Positions 34,673-42,898 of a stretch of DNA of 64,000 nucleotides are shown one piece after another. The notes under the pieces are model-generated. The model worked only from the letters and a program-made list of their open reading frames with translations, had not been told where the DNA came from and made no database searches. Positions within the stretch are counted from its first letter, which is position 1. Each line of letters begins with the position of its first letter. The position numbers and the translations under genes were made by a program. The stretch comes from JBICIG01 sp043101605 (lineage in GTDB: Bacteria > Planctomycetota > Phycisphaerae > Phycisphaerales > UBA1924): the NCBI GenBank assembly GCA_043101605.1, contig JBICIG010000060.1, positions 1 to 64,000 on the forward strand, written 5' to 3'.

Positions 34673-35584
34673 TCACGCCAGCGCCAACCCCTCAAACGCC
34701 CGCGTCTCCGCGTCGTGCAGGTCGATCAGTTCCTGGTCCAGTTCGCTCCTGGGCGTCAGGTCGCCGTATTCCGCGACCGGGGCGCACACGCCGAAGCGTT
34801 GCGACTCGAGTTCGTACCGCTCCATCCACCGTTGCAGGGCGGCGACATCCGCGTCGGTCCGCCGCCATTCCTGGGCCGGGGCGACCTTGCCCTGCTCATC
34901 GACGCCGATCGGAAACGGCGGACGACCGACGGGCATCCGCCAGGGCTTTGGCGTTAGGCGCGCGCGGAAGCACTGCTGGTACATGCACAGGTCTGAATAA
35001 AGATCATCGGCGCCGAGGTCGTCCATCAGGTCAAGCGCCTCGTCGGAATCGGGCTCCATCGGCGGGTTGACCAGCAGGTATCGAAGCCCCGCGGCGGTGC
35101 GGTAGGCCCGCGCGCCGCGGCCGCTGCCCTCGGCGACCCAGAGCTCGAGCTTCGCAAGCGCCAGATCGACCTTGTTCTCGAGCTTGTTCTTCTTGCCGAA
35201 GAGTCGCCCGAAGACGCCGCCGACCGTGGGCGCCGCGTCCTCGCCGAAGTCGACATCGATGAAGACGAGCGACTTCGTGTTGAGCACCTTGCACCCGTAG
35301 CGGTTGATGGTCACCGCGGCGAGGGTCTGCTCGTTCTCCTCCCAGAGGTTGCGCCCCCACTCCTGCACGACCGGCTCGGGCTTGCCCGCCTCGGCGTAGT
35401 CGTACCAGTCGAGATCCTCGCCCGAACGCACCCGCTTGGCGAGATCCTCGACCGCCTGCTTGGCCAGCCGCATCGCGTGCTCGGGGCTGCGGTTCGAGCC
35501 GCGGCGGACGGCGAGGTCGAAGGTGCCGTGCTCGCCCGTCACCCCGTCGAGCGTGGCCCGGGCCCAGTAGCGAGCGATCTTCAT
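34673..35584 (-). CDS. Conserved-type hypothetical cytoplasmic protein
   Basis: 303-residue soluble protein with no recognised domain. No signal or membrane segment is visible. KSLVFIDVDFGED near residue 107 and YRTAAGLRYLLVN near residue 165 together recall the DxD and basic strand of primase-polymerase-like folds, but the match is too thin to name. A Lys-rich GRLFGKKNKLENK loop lies between. A GGAG 7 nt before the ATG supports the start. It is transcribed toward the RAYT locus. Confidence 0.75.
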   Translation of the reverse strand: MKIARYWARATLDGVTGEHGTFDLAVRRGSNRSPEHAMRLAKQAVEDLAKRVRSGEDLDWYDYAEAGKPEPVVQEWGRNLWEENEQTLAAVTINRYGCKVLNTKSLVFIDVDFGEDAAPTVGGVFGRLFGKKNKLENKVDLALAKLELWVAEGSGRGARAYRTAAGLRYLLVNPPMEPDSDEALDLMDDLGADDLYSDLCMYQQCFRARLTPKPWRMPVGRPPFPIGVDEQGKVAPAQEWRRTDADVAALQRWMERYELESQRFGVCAPVAEYGDLTPRSELDQELIDLHDAETRAFEGLALA

Positions 35585-35893
35585 GGTCGGCTCCGGATGG
35601 TCGGCTCCAGGTCAGTTGGCCGCGCTTGGCGTCCCGCCGAGAGCCTAACGAACGCCTCCGCCCGGATCGACCTGCCCCGCGCCGGGCCAGCTCACGCACG
35701 GACCTTCGGCCGAGCGTCCGGAAAGCCCGCTCCCCCGCCCCGCTTCGGGGGAGGAATCACCCCGCAAGCCGCCCCGAACCCCGCCGAGCGATGGCCGGGG
35801 GGGGCGGGTGCCGTCGTCGGCAATGAAATCGCGACGGGCCCGTTCCAACCAAGCATCCAGAGGAGTACCCGCGGCAGGGGCGGGGACCACACC
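35585..35893. other. Intergenic stretch without a recognised feature
   Basis: About 310 nt between divergent genes. Composition is extremely GC-rich with a G run near 35790. No clear TANNNT box at start-codon spacing, hairpin with T run, or RNA gene is seen. Confidence 0.5.
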
Positions 35894-36340
35894 ATGAATC
35901 GCACCGACCTCATCCACATTTCGATCGGCTCGGCCGTCCTTATCGCCGCGGGTGTGCTGGGCCCGAAGCTCGCGACCAACGCCGCCGACCTGGGGCTGAC
36001 CGCTCCGCAGCCCCCGGCGGCTCGATCGATCGACGACGGCGGCTTGACCATCCGGACCGCGCCCGGCAACGGGCAGACCTTCTTCGCGGAGGTGGAGATC
36101 CACCGCACCGCCCCGTTCATCACGGGCCCGGACACCGACGAAGCCGCCGGCCCGCCGCTGCTCTACTCGATCGCCCACTTCGCCGGCGGGCTGGTGCCCG
36201 ATCGCTCGGCCGCCCGTCTGCTCGGGACCGACATGCCCTGGATCGACCCGCACCCCCGCGGGCGGACCGGCTCGCGCCCCAGCGCGACCAACGCGCTCCC
36301 GGGCCCGGTGAACTTCCGCTGGCAGAGCCGGGCGGGCTGA
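35894..36340 (+). CDS. Small hypothetical protein with N-terminal membrane helix
   Basis: 148-residue protein. An N-terminal hydrophobic helix (about residues 7-24, ISIGSAVLIAAGVL) could be a signal anchor. The remainder is polar and low in complexity, with no recognised domain. The ATG at 35894 is the first that precedes the hydrophobic stretch. The open frame upstream of it looks like GC-rich non-coding sequence. No strong ribosome site is visible. Confidence 0.55.
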   Translation: MNRTDLIHISIGSAVLIAAGVLGPKLATNAADLGLTAPQPPAARSIDDGGLTIRTAPGNGQTFFAEVEIHRTAPFITGPDTDEAAGPPLLYSIAHFAGGLVPDRSAARLLGTDMPWIDPHPRGRTGSRPSATNALPGPVNFRWQSRAG

Positions 36341-36347
36341 CGCCCGC

Positions 36348-37745
36348 TCAGGGTCGGCGGTAAACCTTCCCTTCCTTCATTACGAACCGCACGCTGCGCA
36401 TCACGCTGATGCGCTCGAGCGGGTTGCCGGGCACGGCGATGATGTCGGCGATCTTGCCGACCTCCAGCGTGCCCAACTGTTCGCTCAGGCCGCAGAGGTC
36501 GGCGGCGTGCACGGTCGCCATCTTCAGCGCGTCCATTTCCGAGACGCCCGCCTCGACGAGGTACTCGAACTCGAGCGCGTTGCTGCCGTGGGCGCCGACG
36601 CCGACATCGGTGCCGAAGGCGATCTTCACGCCCGCGCGGTACGCCCGCGCGACCGACGCCTGGATCTGCGGGCCCACCGCCGCCGCCTTGACCCGGATCG
36701 CGTCGTTGAAGTAGCCGGGCTCCTCGGCCTTCTCGGCGACGAACTTGCCCGCGTGGATCGTCGGGACGAGGTAAGTGCCGTGCTCCTTGAACAGTTCGAT
36801 CGCCTCGTCGTCGAGATAGGTCCCGTGCTCGATGGAGTCGACGCCAGCCCGGACCGCCGCCTTGATGCCGTCGCTCCCGTGCGCATGGGCCGCGACCTTG
36901 CGCCCCATCGTGCGGGCGGTCTCGACCACCGCGCGGATCTCGTCCTCGAACATCTGCTGATCGACGCCCGCGGCGGTGTTCGACAGCACGCCCCCTGTCG
37001 CGGTAATCTTGATCAAATCCGACCCGCGCTTAACCCGCTCTCGCACCGCCTTGCGCATCTCATAAGGCCCGTCGGCGATCCCGTCCATGGGCGTCATCTC
37101 CGGACGCAGGATCGGGGAGATGCCGTTGGTCCGGTCGGCGTGCCCGCCGGTCACCGCGATCGACCGCCCGGCCGCGAGAATGCGCGGGCCCGGGATCACG
37201 CCCGCGGCGATCCGGTCGCGCAGCGCGTAGATATCCGACCCGAGCGACCCGACATTGCGCACAGTGGTGAACCCGGCCATCAGCGTGCGCTCGGCGTACA
37301 CCGTCCCGTCGATCGCCGAGTGCGTGGGCTCCTCGGTCAGCGTCCGCCGCAGCCGCTCGCCCATCGGCACCTGCTGGCTCGTCAGGTGCGTGTGGCAGTC
37401 GAACAGCCCGGGCATGACGAAGTGGTCGCGTAGATCGATCGGCGAGGCACCCTCGGGCAGGCGCGCTTCGCTCCCGGAGACAAATCCGTCGCGGATCTCG
37501 GCGATCTTCCCGCCGCGCACGATGATCGAGACCTCACGCCGCGGCTCCTCGCCCGGGACCAGCAACGCCGTCCCGCAGTGAAGCACCTGCACGCTGCCCG
37601 GGGCGCTCTCCTGCGCCGACGCGACCCCGCCGAGCGATCCCCCGACAAGCAAGCCACCCGCGAGCACCGCCGCGCGCGTGCGCCGCGCCGCGCCGAAGAC
37701 CGCCGCCCGCATCCACCGACCCGCCGCCGCAACCACGCTAGTCAT
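36348..37745 (-). CDS. Secreted amidohydrolase (imidazolonepropionase-like)
   Basis: 465-residue metal-dependent hydrolase with a TIM-barrel. A signal peptide ends near ASAQ (about residue 44). Metal ligands are seen in FDCHTHL (His-x-His), AHAHG, SIEHGTYL and GTDVGV. The conserved KITATGGV segment includes the usually carboxylated Lys region. These proteins belong to the group of imidazolonepropionase-like amidohydrolases that includes Xaa-Pro dipeptidases. A secreted form may degrade dipeptides or lactone-like substrates; the substrate is unknown. A GGGGAG lies 8 nt before the ATG. Confidence 0.87.
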   Translation of the reverse strand: MTSVVAAAGRWMRAAVFGAARRTRAAVLAGGLLVGGSLGGVASAQESAPGSVQVLHCGTALLVPGEEPRREVSIIVRGGKIAEIRDGFVSGSEARLPEGASPIDLRDHFVMPGLFDCHTHLTSQQVPMGERLRRTLTEEPTHSAIDGTVYAERTLMAGFTTVRNVGSLGSDIYALRDRIAAGVIPGPRILAAGRSIAVTGGHADRTNGISPILRPEMTPMDGIADGPYEMRKAVRERVKRGSDLIKITATGGVLSNTAAGVDQQMFEDEIRAVVETARTMGRKVAAHAHGSDGIKAAVRAGVDSIEHGTYLDDEAIELFKEHGTYLVPTIHAGKFVAEKAEEPGYFNDAIRVKAAAVGPQIQASVARAYRAGVKIAFGTDVGVGAHGSNALEFEYLVEAGVSEMDALKMATVHAADLCGLSEQLGTLEVGKIADIIAVPGNPLERISVMRSVRFVMKEGKVYRRP

Positions 37746-37885
37746 GAAACTGCTCCCCGGTTCGTGCGCACGGGATCATCCCGTGCGCCCGCGCAGCGTA
37801 CCGCCCCCCGCCGCCGCGCCAATCCCCGGGCAAGCCCCGAATGCGTGGTGGTTTCCGACCCGACTGCTGGACCATCGAGCCGCGC

Positions 37886-37977
37886 GCGTGAGCAAGCGGC
37901 CTGTGAGCGTTGCGAGAGTGCTTCACGCGTGAGTGCCGCGTGCGAATCCCTCGCTCCCTGACGGTCGCGGCTCGTTC
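37886..37977. repeat. Dispersed intergenic repeat, copy 1
   Basis: Two conserved blocks, GCGTGAGCAAGCGG (37886-37899) and a 26-bp block at 37952-37977 around CTCCCTGACGGTCGCGG. Both recur, inverted, at 62336-62420 with one mismatch each. Confidence 0.7.
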
Positions 37978-38008
37978 AATCCCGCCGAGTCGACCCGCCG
38001 CCCAACTC

Positions 38009-38173
38009 TCACGCCGAGCCCGGCGGGAACAGCACCCAATCCCCCTCCACCTCATTGGGCAGGTCGGGGTCCGCTTCGACCGCTTCGCGCCAGCGCTCGG
38101 GCTCCCGACCGCCGCAATCGCCCAGCCCCGCGACGAGGCCGCACACGATGATCGCCGATGCAAGACCCTTCAT
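38009..38173 (-). CDS. 54-residue lipoprotein sharing a tail motif with the gene at 39409-40857
   Basis: Small protein opening MKGLASAIIVCGLVAG with a lipobox-like LGDC (Cys20). Its last 28 residues read RWREAVEADPDL...VEGDWVLFPP. They match the C-terminus of the 482-residue protein encoded at 39409-40857 (AWRDAVREDPTL...VNGDWVLFPP). A TAGACT box (38180-38185) ends exactly 6 nt before the ATG, the same promoter geometry as larger genes here. Function is unknown. The shared tail may be a binding or sorting motif, or a remnant of a longer duplicate. Both coding evidence and promoter support a real gene. Confidence 0.65.
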   Translation of the reverse strand: MKGLASAIIVCGLVAGLGDCGGREPERWREAVEADPDLPNEVEGDWVLFPPGSA

Positions 38174-38222
38174 GCCGCCAGTCTACCTCCCGCCACCCAC
38201 TCCCGACCTCCCGATCTCCCCA

Positions 38223-38269
38223 CTCCCCATTGCCCATTGCCCATTGCCCATTGCCCATTGCCCATTGCC
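38223..38269. repeat. Tandem CCATTGC heptamer array
   Basis: Six units of CCCATTG, the reverse complement of the array at 22209-22249. It ends directly against the -35 element of the marR promoter. Confidence 0.8.
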
Positions 38270-38298
38270 TTGACATTACTTGTGACAACGATTATCGT
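38270..38298 (+). promoter_or_regulatory. marR promoter with embedded operator
   Basis: TTGACA (38270-38275), 17-bp spacer, TATCGT (38293-38298), then 6 nt to the GTG start. The spacer contains ACTTGTGACAAC (38278-38289), a TTGT-G-ACAA dyad. The same 12 bp recurs inverted at the pirin promoter. Binding there would block RNA polymerase, so autorepression is expected. Confidence 0.8.
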
Positions 38299-38304
38299 GA
38301 CCCC

Positions 38305-38796
38305 GTGCCTCCCGCCCAGCCATCCGGGCTCGCCTCGCAGGTCGGCAAGCGTCGCCCGTTCGACTCGCCCGAGCAGGAGGCCCACCTCAACATCCTCCGC
38401 ACCGCGTGCGTGCTCGAAGGCTCGCTCGCGCCGATCTTCAAGGACGCCGATCTCAGCCCGTCCTCGTACAATGTCCTCCGCATCCTCCGCGGCGCTGGGC
38501 CCGAGGGGCGACGCGCCACCGAGATCGGCTGCGACATGGTCGTGCGCGTCCCCGATGTCACACGCCTGGTCGATCGGCTGATCGAGCAGGGGCTCGCCGA
38601 GCGACGCCGGTGCGACGAGGACCGACGCGTCGTCTTTGTGCGCATCACCCGCAAGGGCTCGCAGCTTCTCCATCGCCTCGATGCGCCGGTGCTCGAAGCC
38701 CACAAGGCCCAGCTCGGGCACCTGACGCGCAAGGAACTCGCCGAGTTGAATCGGCTGCTGGTCAAGGCGCGGAACGAACCCGAGCCGCCCGGGTAA
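38305..38796 (+). CDS. MarR-family transcriptional regulator, GTG start
   Basis: 163-residue winged-helix regulator. The DNA-binding part includes LSPSSYNVLRILRGAGPEGRRATEIG and VTRLVDRLIEQGLAERRRCDEDRRVVFVRIT, the MarR recognition helix and wing. The GTG at 38305 is dictated by the promoter 6 nt upstream. It is followed after 20 nt by a flavodoxin-fold reductase gene. Together with the pirin operator this suggests a quinone- or electrophile-responsive repressor (family knowledge plus inference). One Cys (in ACVLEGS) lies near the N-terminus and could be a redox sensor. Confidence 0.9.
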   Translation: MPPAQPSGLASQVGKRRPFDSPEQEAHLNILRTACVLEGSLAPIFKDADLSPSSYNVLRILRGAGPEGRRATEIGCDMVVRVPDVTRLVDRLIEQGLAERRRCDEDRRVVFVRITRKGSQLLHRLDAPVLEAHKAQLGHLTRKELAELNRLLVKARNEPEPPG

Positions 38797-38816
38797 CCCC
38801 ACTCCATCGAGCGACC

Positions 38817-39395
38817 ATGACCTCCATCGCCATCGTCTATCACTCCGGGTTCGGGCACACCAAGGCCGTCGCCGCGAGCGTGCTCACGGGCGTCGAGTCC
38901 GCCGGCGCCGTCGGCACGCTGATCGATGTTGCCGAACTCCCCGCGCCCGACGACGACCGCAACTACGCCGGGCGGTGGTCCGAACTGGAAGCCGCCGACG
39001 CGATCATCTTCGGCACGCCCACCTACATGGGCACGGTCTCGGCGGCGTTCAAACAGTTCATGGATCACACGGGCACGATCTGGTATCGGCAGGCGTGGAA
39101 GGACAAGGTCGCCGCGGGCTTCACCAACGCCGCGAGCCTCGACGGCGACAAGCGCGCCACGCTCGTCACCCTCACGACCTTCGCCGCCCAGCACCAGATG
39201 ATCTGGGTCACCCAGGGCGTCTTCCCCGACCGCGAGGGCGCCAACCGCCTCGGCTCGTGGCTCGGGCTGACCACCCAGGCCGACAACAACAAGGGCCCCG
39301 ACCTCGCCCCGCCCCCCGAGGACCACCGCACGGCGAGGATGTTCGGGGAGCGCGTGGCGAACGCGGCGAAGCGCTGGCAACGCGGCCGGGCGTAA
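38817..39395 (+). CDS. Flavodoxin-fold NAD(P)H-dependent oxidoreductase (WrbA-like)
   Basis: 192-residue FMN-binding protein. The FMN phosphate loop is YHSGFGHTKAVA, and the isoalloxazine-contacting segment is GTPTYMGTVSAAFKQFMD. These match WrbA/NADPH-dependent FMN reductase proteins, which reduce quinones by two electrons. It is the second gene of the marR operon. A role in quinone detoxification under MarR control is likely. The stop lies 13 nt from the convergent gene's end. Confidence 0.87.
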   Translation: MTSIAIVYHSGFGHTKAVAASVLTGVESAGAVGTLIDVAELPAPDDDRNYAGRWSELEAADAIIFGTPTYMGTVSAAFKQFMDHTGTIWYRQAWKDKVAAGFTNAASLDGDKRATLVTLTTFAAQHQMIWVTQGVFPDREGANRLGSWLGLTTQADNNKGPDLAPPPEDHRTARMFGERVANAAKRWQRGRA

Positions 39396-39408
39396 CGGCC
39401 GGGCACGC

Positions 39409-40857
39409 TCAATCGGGTTTCGGCGGGAACAACACCCAGTCGCCGTTCACCTTGTCCGCCAGGGTCGGATCCTCCCGCACGGCATCGCGCCACGCGATGG
39501 GGTTGAAGTGCACCGGCGGCTCGCGCGACGACCGCTCGCCCCCGTCGTCGTCGCGATCCTCTCCGATCGACCAGATCCGAGGCCAGGCGTCGCGCAACGC
39601 ATACCGCAACGGCTCACCATCGAACGGATCGAGCGGCCAGCCCGCGCGCACGCGCTCCGAAAAGTCCGCACGCGTCGCCGGATACGCCCCATGCTCACGC
39701 CGGTGCAGCTCCGCTTCGATCGCGAGCGCCGCGGCGGCGATCCGGGTCTCACGCAGGAACGCCACCTGCACCGCCCTGTCCATCGCGGGCATGTAGAGCC
39801 ACACCAGCGGATGCCGCTTCCGTCCGCCCCGTTCGCCGAGCATCCCGCGGATGTCGCCCAGCCTCCAGGTCGCCTCGTCCCAGGGATCTCCCTCGAGCAT
39901 GCGGCTCACCTGCTGCAGACCCTCCTCGTAGACCTCGACCGTCTCGGCGCGACGAGCGGCTCGCCACAGGTCGCCGAGCGATTCGAATTCGCTCCCGCCA
40001 TAGAGCTGAGAGACCTGCATGAACTGCTCGCCGAGGATCATCCCGTTCGCGCCCTCCCCATAGGTGCGCTGCACGGTGTCGAGAAACATGAACCGCTCGA
40101 ACTCCAACGACCCGGCGATGATGCTGCGCGACTCGACCCGCAGCAGCGCGTCACGCAGCCGCCGATACTGGGCGGCCGAGAAGAACCCGGGCGAGTCGCC
40201 GAGCGCCTCTTGCAGCGTGCCGATCGCGAGCGAATCGATCGCGACCCCGACGAGCGAAGAGATGAGCATGCCCTGGTCGTACAGGTGCCGGCTCATCCCG
40301 AGCATCACCTCCAGATCGACCGTCGCTCGCTCGGCATCCCCGACCTCGATCGCCCGCCGGATGTCCGTCGTGAGGACGCGCGCAAACCGGCGAAACGAGC
40401 CCAGCGCCGCCAGGTCCGCCTGGGTGAAGTCAAAGGACTCCGGGCCCGGAAGCACCGCTTCCTCGGGCCGCGCCGGCACGAATTCGCCCGCCTCGCCCGG
40501 GTCGTCGCTGCGAGGCCATACCGGGTAGCCCATCCGCGCCCGCCCGCTCGCCTCCCGCAGCAACTCGAAGACCCGCTCGTTCCGATCGAGGTACGCGACG
40601 ACCTCGTCCCAGCGGTGCCCGCCCGGCTCGGCTGGCCACTCGAACTCGTCGTCCAGACGCCACGCCGCCGGCTGGGGCTCGAGCAACCCGATCGCCTCGC
40701 GGTAGACAGGCCACGCCCGATCCTCGGCCGGGATCGCCGCGATCCGCTCGTTCCACTCGGCCGCGTAGTTGCGAGTGATCCGGATCCCGTCGTCCGGATC
40801 CACGGGCCGATCGCCGTAGAGAAACACCACCACCGCCGCCAACAGGAACTCGATCAT
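39409..40857 (-). CDS. Hypothetical membrane-anchored protein with pseudopilin-like C-terminus
   Basis: 482-residue protein starting with a hydrophobic segment (IEFLLAAVVVFLYG). The middle 350 residues are helical and unrecognised. From about residue 380 the sequence RIAAAALAIEAELHRREHGAYPATRADF ... PLDPFDGEPLRYALRDAWPRIWSIGEDRDDDGG follows the pattern of type II secretion pseudopilin C-terminal domains, without the pilin N-terminus. The final 28 residues recur in the 54-residue lipoprotein at 38009-38173. A TAGGAT box (40864-40869) ends 6 nt before the ATG. Function is unknown. Confidence 0.7.
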   Translation of the reverse strand: MIEFLLAAVVVFLYGDRPVDPDDGIRITRNYAAEWNERIAAIPAEDRAWPVYREAIGLLEPQPAAWRLDDEFEWPAEPGGHRWDEVVAYLDRNERVFELLREASGRARMGYPVWPRSDDPGEAGEFVPARPEEAVLPGPESFDFTQADLAALGSFRRFARVLTTDIRRAIEVGDAERATVDLEVMLGMSRHLYDQGMLISSLVGVAIDSLAIGTLQEALGDSPGFFSAAQYRRLRDALLRVESRSIIAGSLEFERFMFLDTVQRTYGEGANGMILGEQFMQVSQLYGGSEFESLGDLWRAARRAETVEVYEEGLQQVSRMLEGDPWDEATWRLGDIRGMLGERGGRKRHPLVWLYMPAMDRAVQVAFLRETRIAAAALAIEAELHRREHGAYPATRADFSERVRAGWPLDPFDGEPLRYALRDAWPRIWSIGEDRDDDGGERSSREPPVHFNPIAWRDAVREDPTLADKVNGDWVLFPPKPD

Positions 40858-40926
40858 GCCCGCATCCTAAACGAGAGGCAAAGGCCGACCAAACTCCTCC
40901 CGACGAGCCCCCCGCACACGATCCGC

Positions 40927-40955
40927 TTGACGACGCCGACCTCGCGGAATATATT
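40927..40955 (+). promoter_or_regulatory. Promoter of the pirin gene
   Basis: TTGACG (40927-40932), 17-bp spacer, TATATT (40950-40955). It predicts a start near 40962 and a leader of about 80 nt carrying a GAGGAGG Shine-Dalgarno. Confidence 0.8.
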
Positions 40956-40956
40956 T

Positions 40957-40968
40957 GTTGTCACAAGT
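40957..40968. promoter_or_regulatory. Putative MarR operator at the pirin promoter
   Basis: GTTGTCACAAGT is the exact reverse complement of the 12-bp motif in the marR promoter spacer. It covers the expected transcription start, where a bound repressor would block initiation. Confidence 0.65.
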
Positions 40969-41041
40969 ATTTGCCTCCCGATGAAACAGCCCGCTCGTGA
41001 CGCGGGCAACACGAAGGGCACACGCCACGAGGAGGATCGCC

Positions 41042-41743
41042 ATGATCCGCACGCGCAAGGCATCCGAGCGAGGGCACGCCAACCACGGCTGGCTCAACGC
41101 GCGACACTCCTTCAGCTTCGGGCGATACCACGACCCCCGCTGGATGGGCTTCGGCCCGCTCCGCGTCATCAACGACGACCGCATCGCCCCGGGCCGGGGC
41201 TTCGCCGAGCACCCCCACGCCGAGATGGAGATCATCACCATCGTGCTCGAGGGTGCGCTCGCCCACGCCGACAGCACTGGGTCGGCCGGTGTCCTGCGCC
41301 GGGGAGACATCCAGCGCATGACCGCCGGCACCGGCATCCGCCACTCGGAGAAGAACGCCTCGACCACCGAGCCCATCCGCCTGCTGCAGATCTGGATCGA
41401 GCCCGCCACGCCCGGCCTCGCGCCGGGCTACGAGCAGCGCGCCTTCCCCGAGAGCGACCGCTCGGGCGAACTCCGTCTCATCGCTTCCCCCGACGGGCGC
41501 GACGGCTCGCTGACGATCCACCAGGACGCTTCGCTCTACCTCGCCTCGCTCGCTTCGGGCGACCGCGTGAGGCACACGATCGAGCCGGGCCGACGCGTCT
41601 GGGTGCAGATCGCCGAGGGCTCGGTCACGATCGCCGGCGAGACCTACTCCGAAGGCGACGCCGCGATCCTCGAGAACGAGACCGAGGTCACGATCGAGGG
41701 AGCGAGTGATCGCTCCGAGACTGTCGTCTTCGACCTGCCCTGA
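41042..41743 (+). CDS. Pirin family protein (cupin)
   Basis: 233-residue bicupin of the bacterial pirin / YhhW group. The metal site is formed by His57, His59, His101 and Glu103 (HPHAEME and RHSEKN). YhhW-type enzymes have quercetin 2,3-dioxygenase activity; eukaryotic pirin is a redox sensor. A strong GAGGAGG precedes the ATG. It carries the same operator as the marR operon, and pirins are often co-regulated with quinone reductases. Confidence 0.92.
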   Translation: MIRTRKASERGHANHGWLNARHSFSFGRYHDPRWMGFGPLRVINDDRIAPGRGFAEHPHAEMEIITIVLEGALAHADSTGSAGVLRRGDIQRMTAGTGIRHSEKNASTTEPIRLLQIWIEPATPGLAPGYEQRAFPESDRSGELRLIASPDGRDGSLTIHQDASLYLASLASGDRVRHTIEPGRRVWVQIAEGSVTIAGETYSEGDAAILENETEVTIEGASDRSETVVFDLP

Positions 41744-41820
41744 CCACCCGTTTCTCCCAAGCCCATCCACTCATCATCCACCAACCCACGATCCACCACC
41801 CACCCACCAAGGAGCCCCCC

Positions 41821-42201
41821 ATGAGCACCGTCACCGACCTCGTCCACGACCTCATCGAGCACCTCAAGGAAGGGAAGATCCTCGATGCGTTCGAGAAGCA
41901 CTACGCCGAGAACGTCGAGATGGCCGAGAGCCGTGGCGAGCCGACCGTCGGCAAGGACGCCAACCGCGAGCGCGAGAAGCAGTTCCTCGCCTCGGTCAAG
42001 GAATGGAAGGGCCTGAGCATCACCGCGCTCGGCGTCAGCCCCGAGGGCAACGACTCGGGCACCGGCGTCTCGTTCCTCGAATACGACTTCGACTTCATCA
42101 ACCAGGACGATGAGCCCATCCGCTACGAGCAGGTCGCCGTCCAGACCTGGGAGAACGGCAAGATCGTCCGCGAACGGTTCTATTACGATCCGGGCGCGTG
42201 A
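41821..42201 (+). CDS. SnoaL/NTF2-like small protein
   Basis: 126-residue protein with the cone-like fold pattern of SnoaL-type proteins. It opens with LIEHLKEGKILDAFEKHYAENVEM, later showing VGKDANRERE and a terminal VRERFYYDPG. Such proteins are often small enzymes or binding proteins of unknown substrate. An AAGGAG 8 nt upstream fixes the start. It lies 77 nt after pirin on the same strand and is followed by a good terminator, so it is probably the last gene of the pirin transcript. Confidence 0.83.
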   Translation: MSTVTDLVHDLIEHLKEGKILDAFEKHYAENVEMAESRGEPTVGKDANREREKQFLASVKEWKGLSITALGVSPEGNDSGTGVSFLEYDFDFINQDDEPIRYEQVAVQTWENGKIVRERFYYDPGA

Positions 42202-42227
42202 TCCGCACGGCTTCCATCCATTCGCAC

Positions 42228-42252
42228 AAGGCCCCGAGTGGGGCCTTCTTCG
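42228..42252 (+). terminator. Intrinsic terminator after the SnoaL-like gene
   Basis: AAGGCCCC and GGGGCCTT form a perfect 8-bp stem with a GAGT loop, followed by CTTCGT. It ends the pirin transcript and may also serve the convergent gene ending at 42277. Confidence 0.8.
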
Positions 42253-42276
42253 TGCGCATGCGCCGAGCGCTGGCGC

Positions 42277-42867
42277 TCACACCCCCAGCGTCGCCCGTAC
42301 CAGTTTCTCAACCTCGTGCACCGAGTCGATCGCAAGAAAGCCGTACCGCGTCGTGCTCGTCGTGCGGTGCCCATCGGAATCGCGCCCCTCGGTGACGATC
42401 TCCTTGAACACCAGGTCCCCCGAGCCGTCGCGACGCTCGCGCCGGGTCATGTCGCCGAGTTCGTCCGCGTTGAACGACTGCACGCTGAACGATCCGAAGA
42501 CCGACGCCTTGAAGACGATCGCCCGCTCGCTCGTCAACGCGTACGCCGTGTGCCGCGCCGCCCTCGCCGCGAGCAGGGGCGAGAGCATGATCGCCAGCCC
42601 CACCAGCACGAAGGGCACCCCGAACAGCGGGAACCACGAGAACGACCCGTTCGCGCTCGAGAACCCGCCCGAGACGCCCGCCGCTCCGAAGATCCAGAAC
42701 ACCGCGAACCCGGCGAAGGCCGCGCCGAAGAGCGTCGCGAACCAGAACGATCGGGCCGCCAGCCACGCCCGCGGCTGGGCCGTCCAGATCAGCTCCTCGC
42801 CGTCCCGCAACTCACCATCCACGCGGTGTTGCATCGCCATCGGCAGCACGGTCGTCTGGAGCATCAT
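42277..42867 (-). CDS. PH-domain (DUF304-like) membrane protein
   Basis: 196-residue protein. GEELIWTAQPRAWLAARSFWFATLFGAAF opens it, with two transmembrane helices at about 35-60 and 75-100. A bacterial PH-like domain follows (HTAYALTSERAIVFKASVFGSFSVQSF). The family is membrane-associated and of unknown role. The ATG at 42867 has a GGAG 7 nt upstream. The open frame continues upstream through the tRNA-Leu gene, but that part is not coding. Confidence 0.8.
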   Translation of the reverse strand: MMLQTTVLPMAMQHRVDGELRDGEELIWTAQPRAWLAARSFWFATLFGAAFAGFAVFWIFGAAGVSGGFSSANGSFSWFPLFGVPFVLVGLAIMLSPLLAARAARHTAYALTSERAIVFKASVFGSFSVQSFNADELGDMTRRERRDGSGDLVFKEIVTEGRDSDGHRTTSTTRYGFLAIDSVHEVEKLVRATLGV

Positions 42868-42898
42868 CGCTGACTCCGCAGGCTCTGGGTCCGCAACC

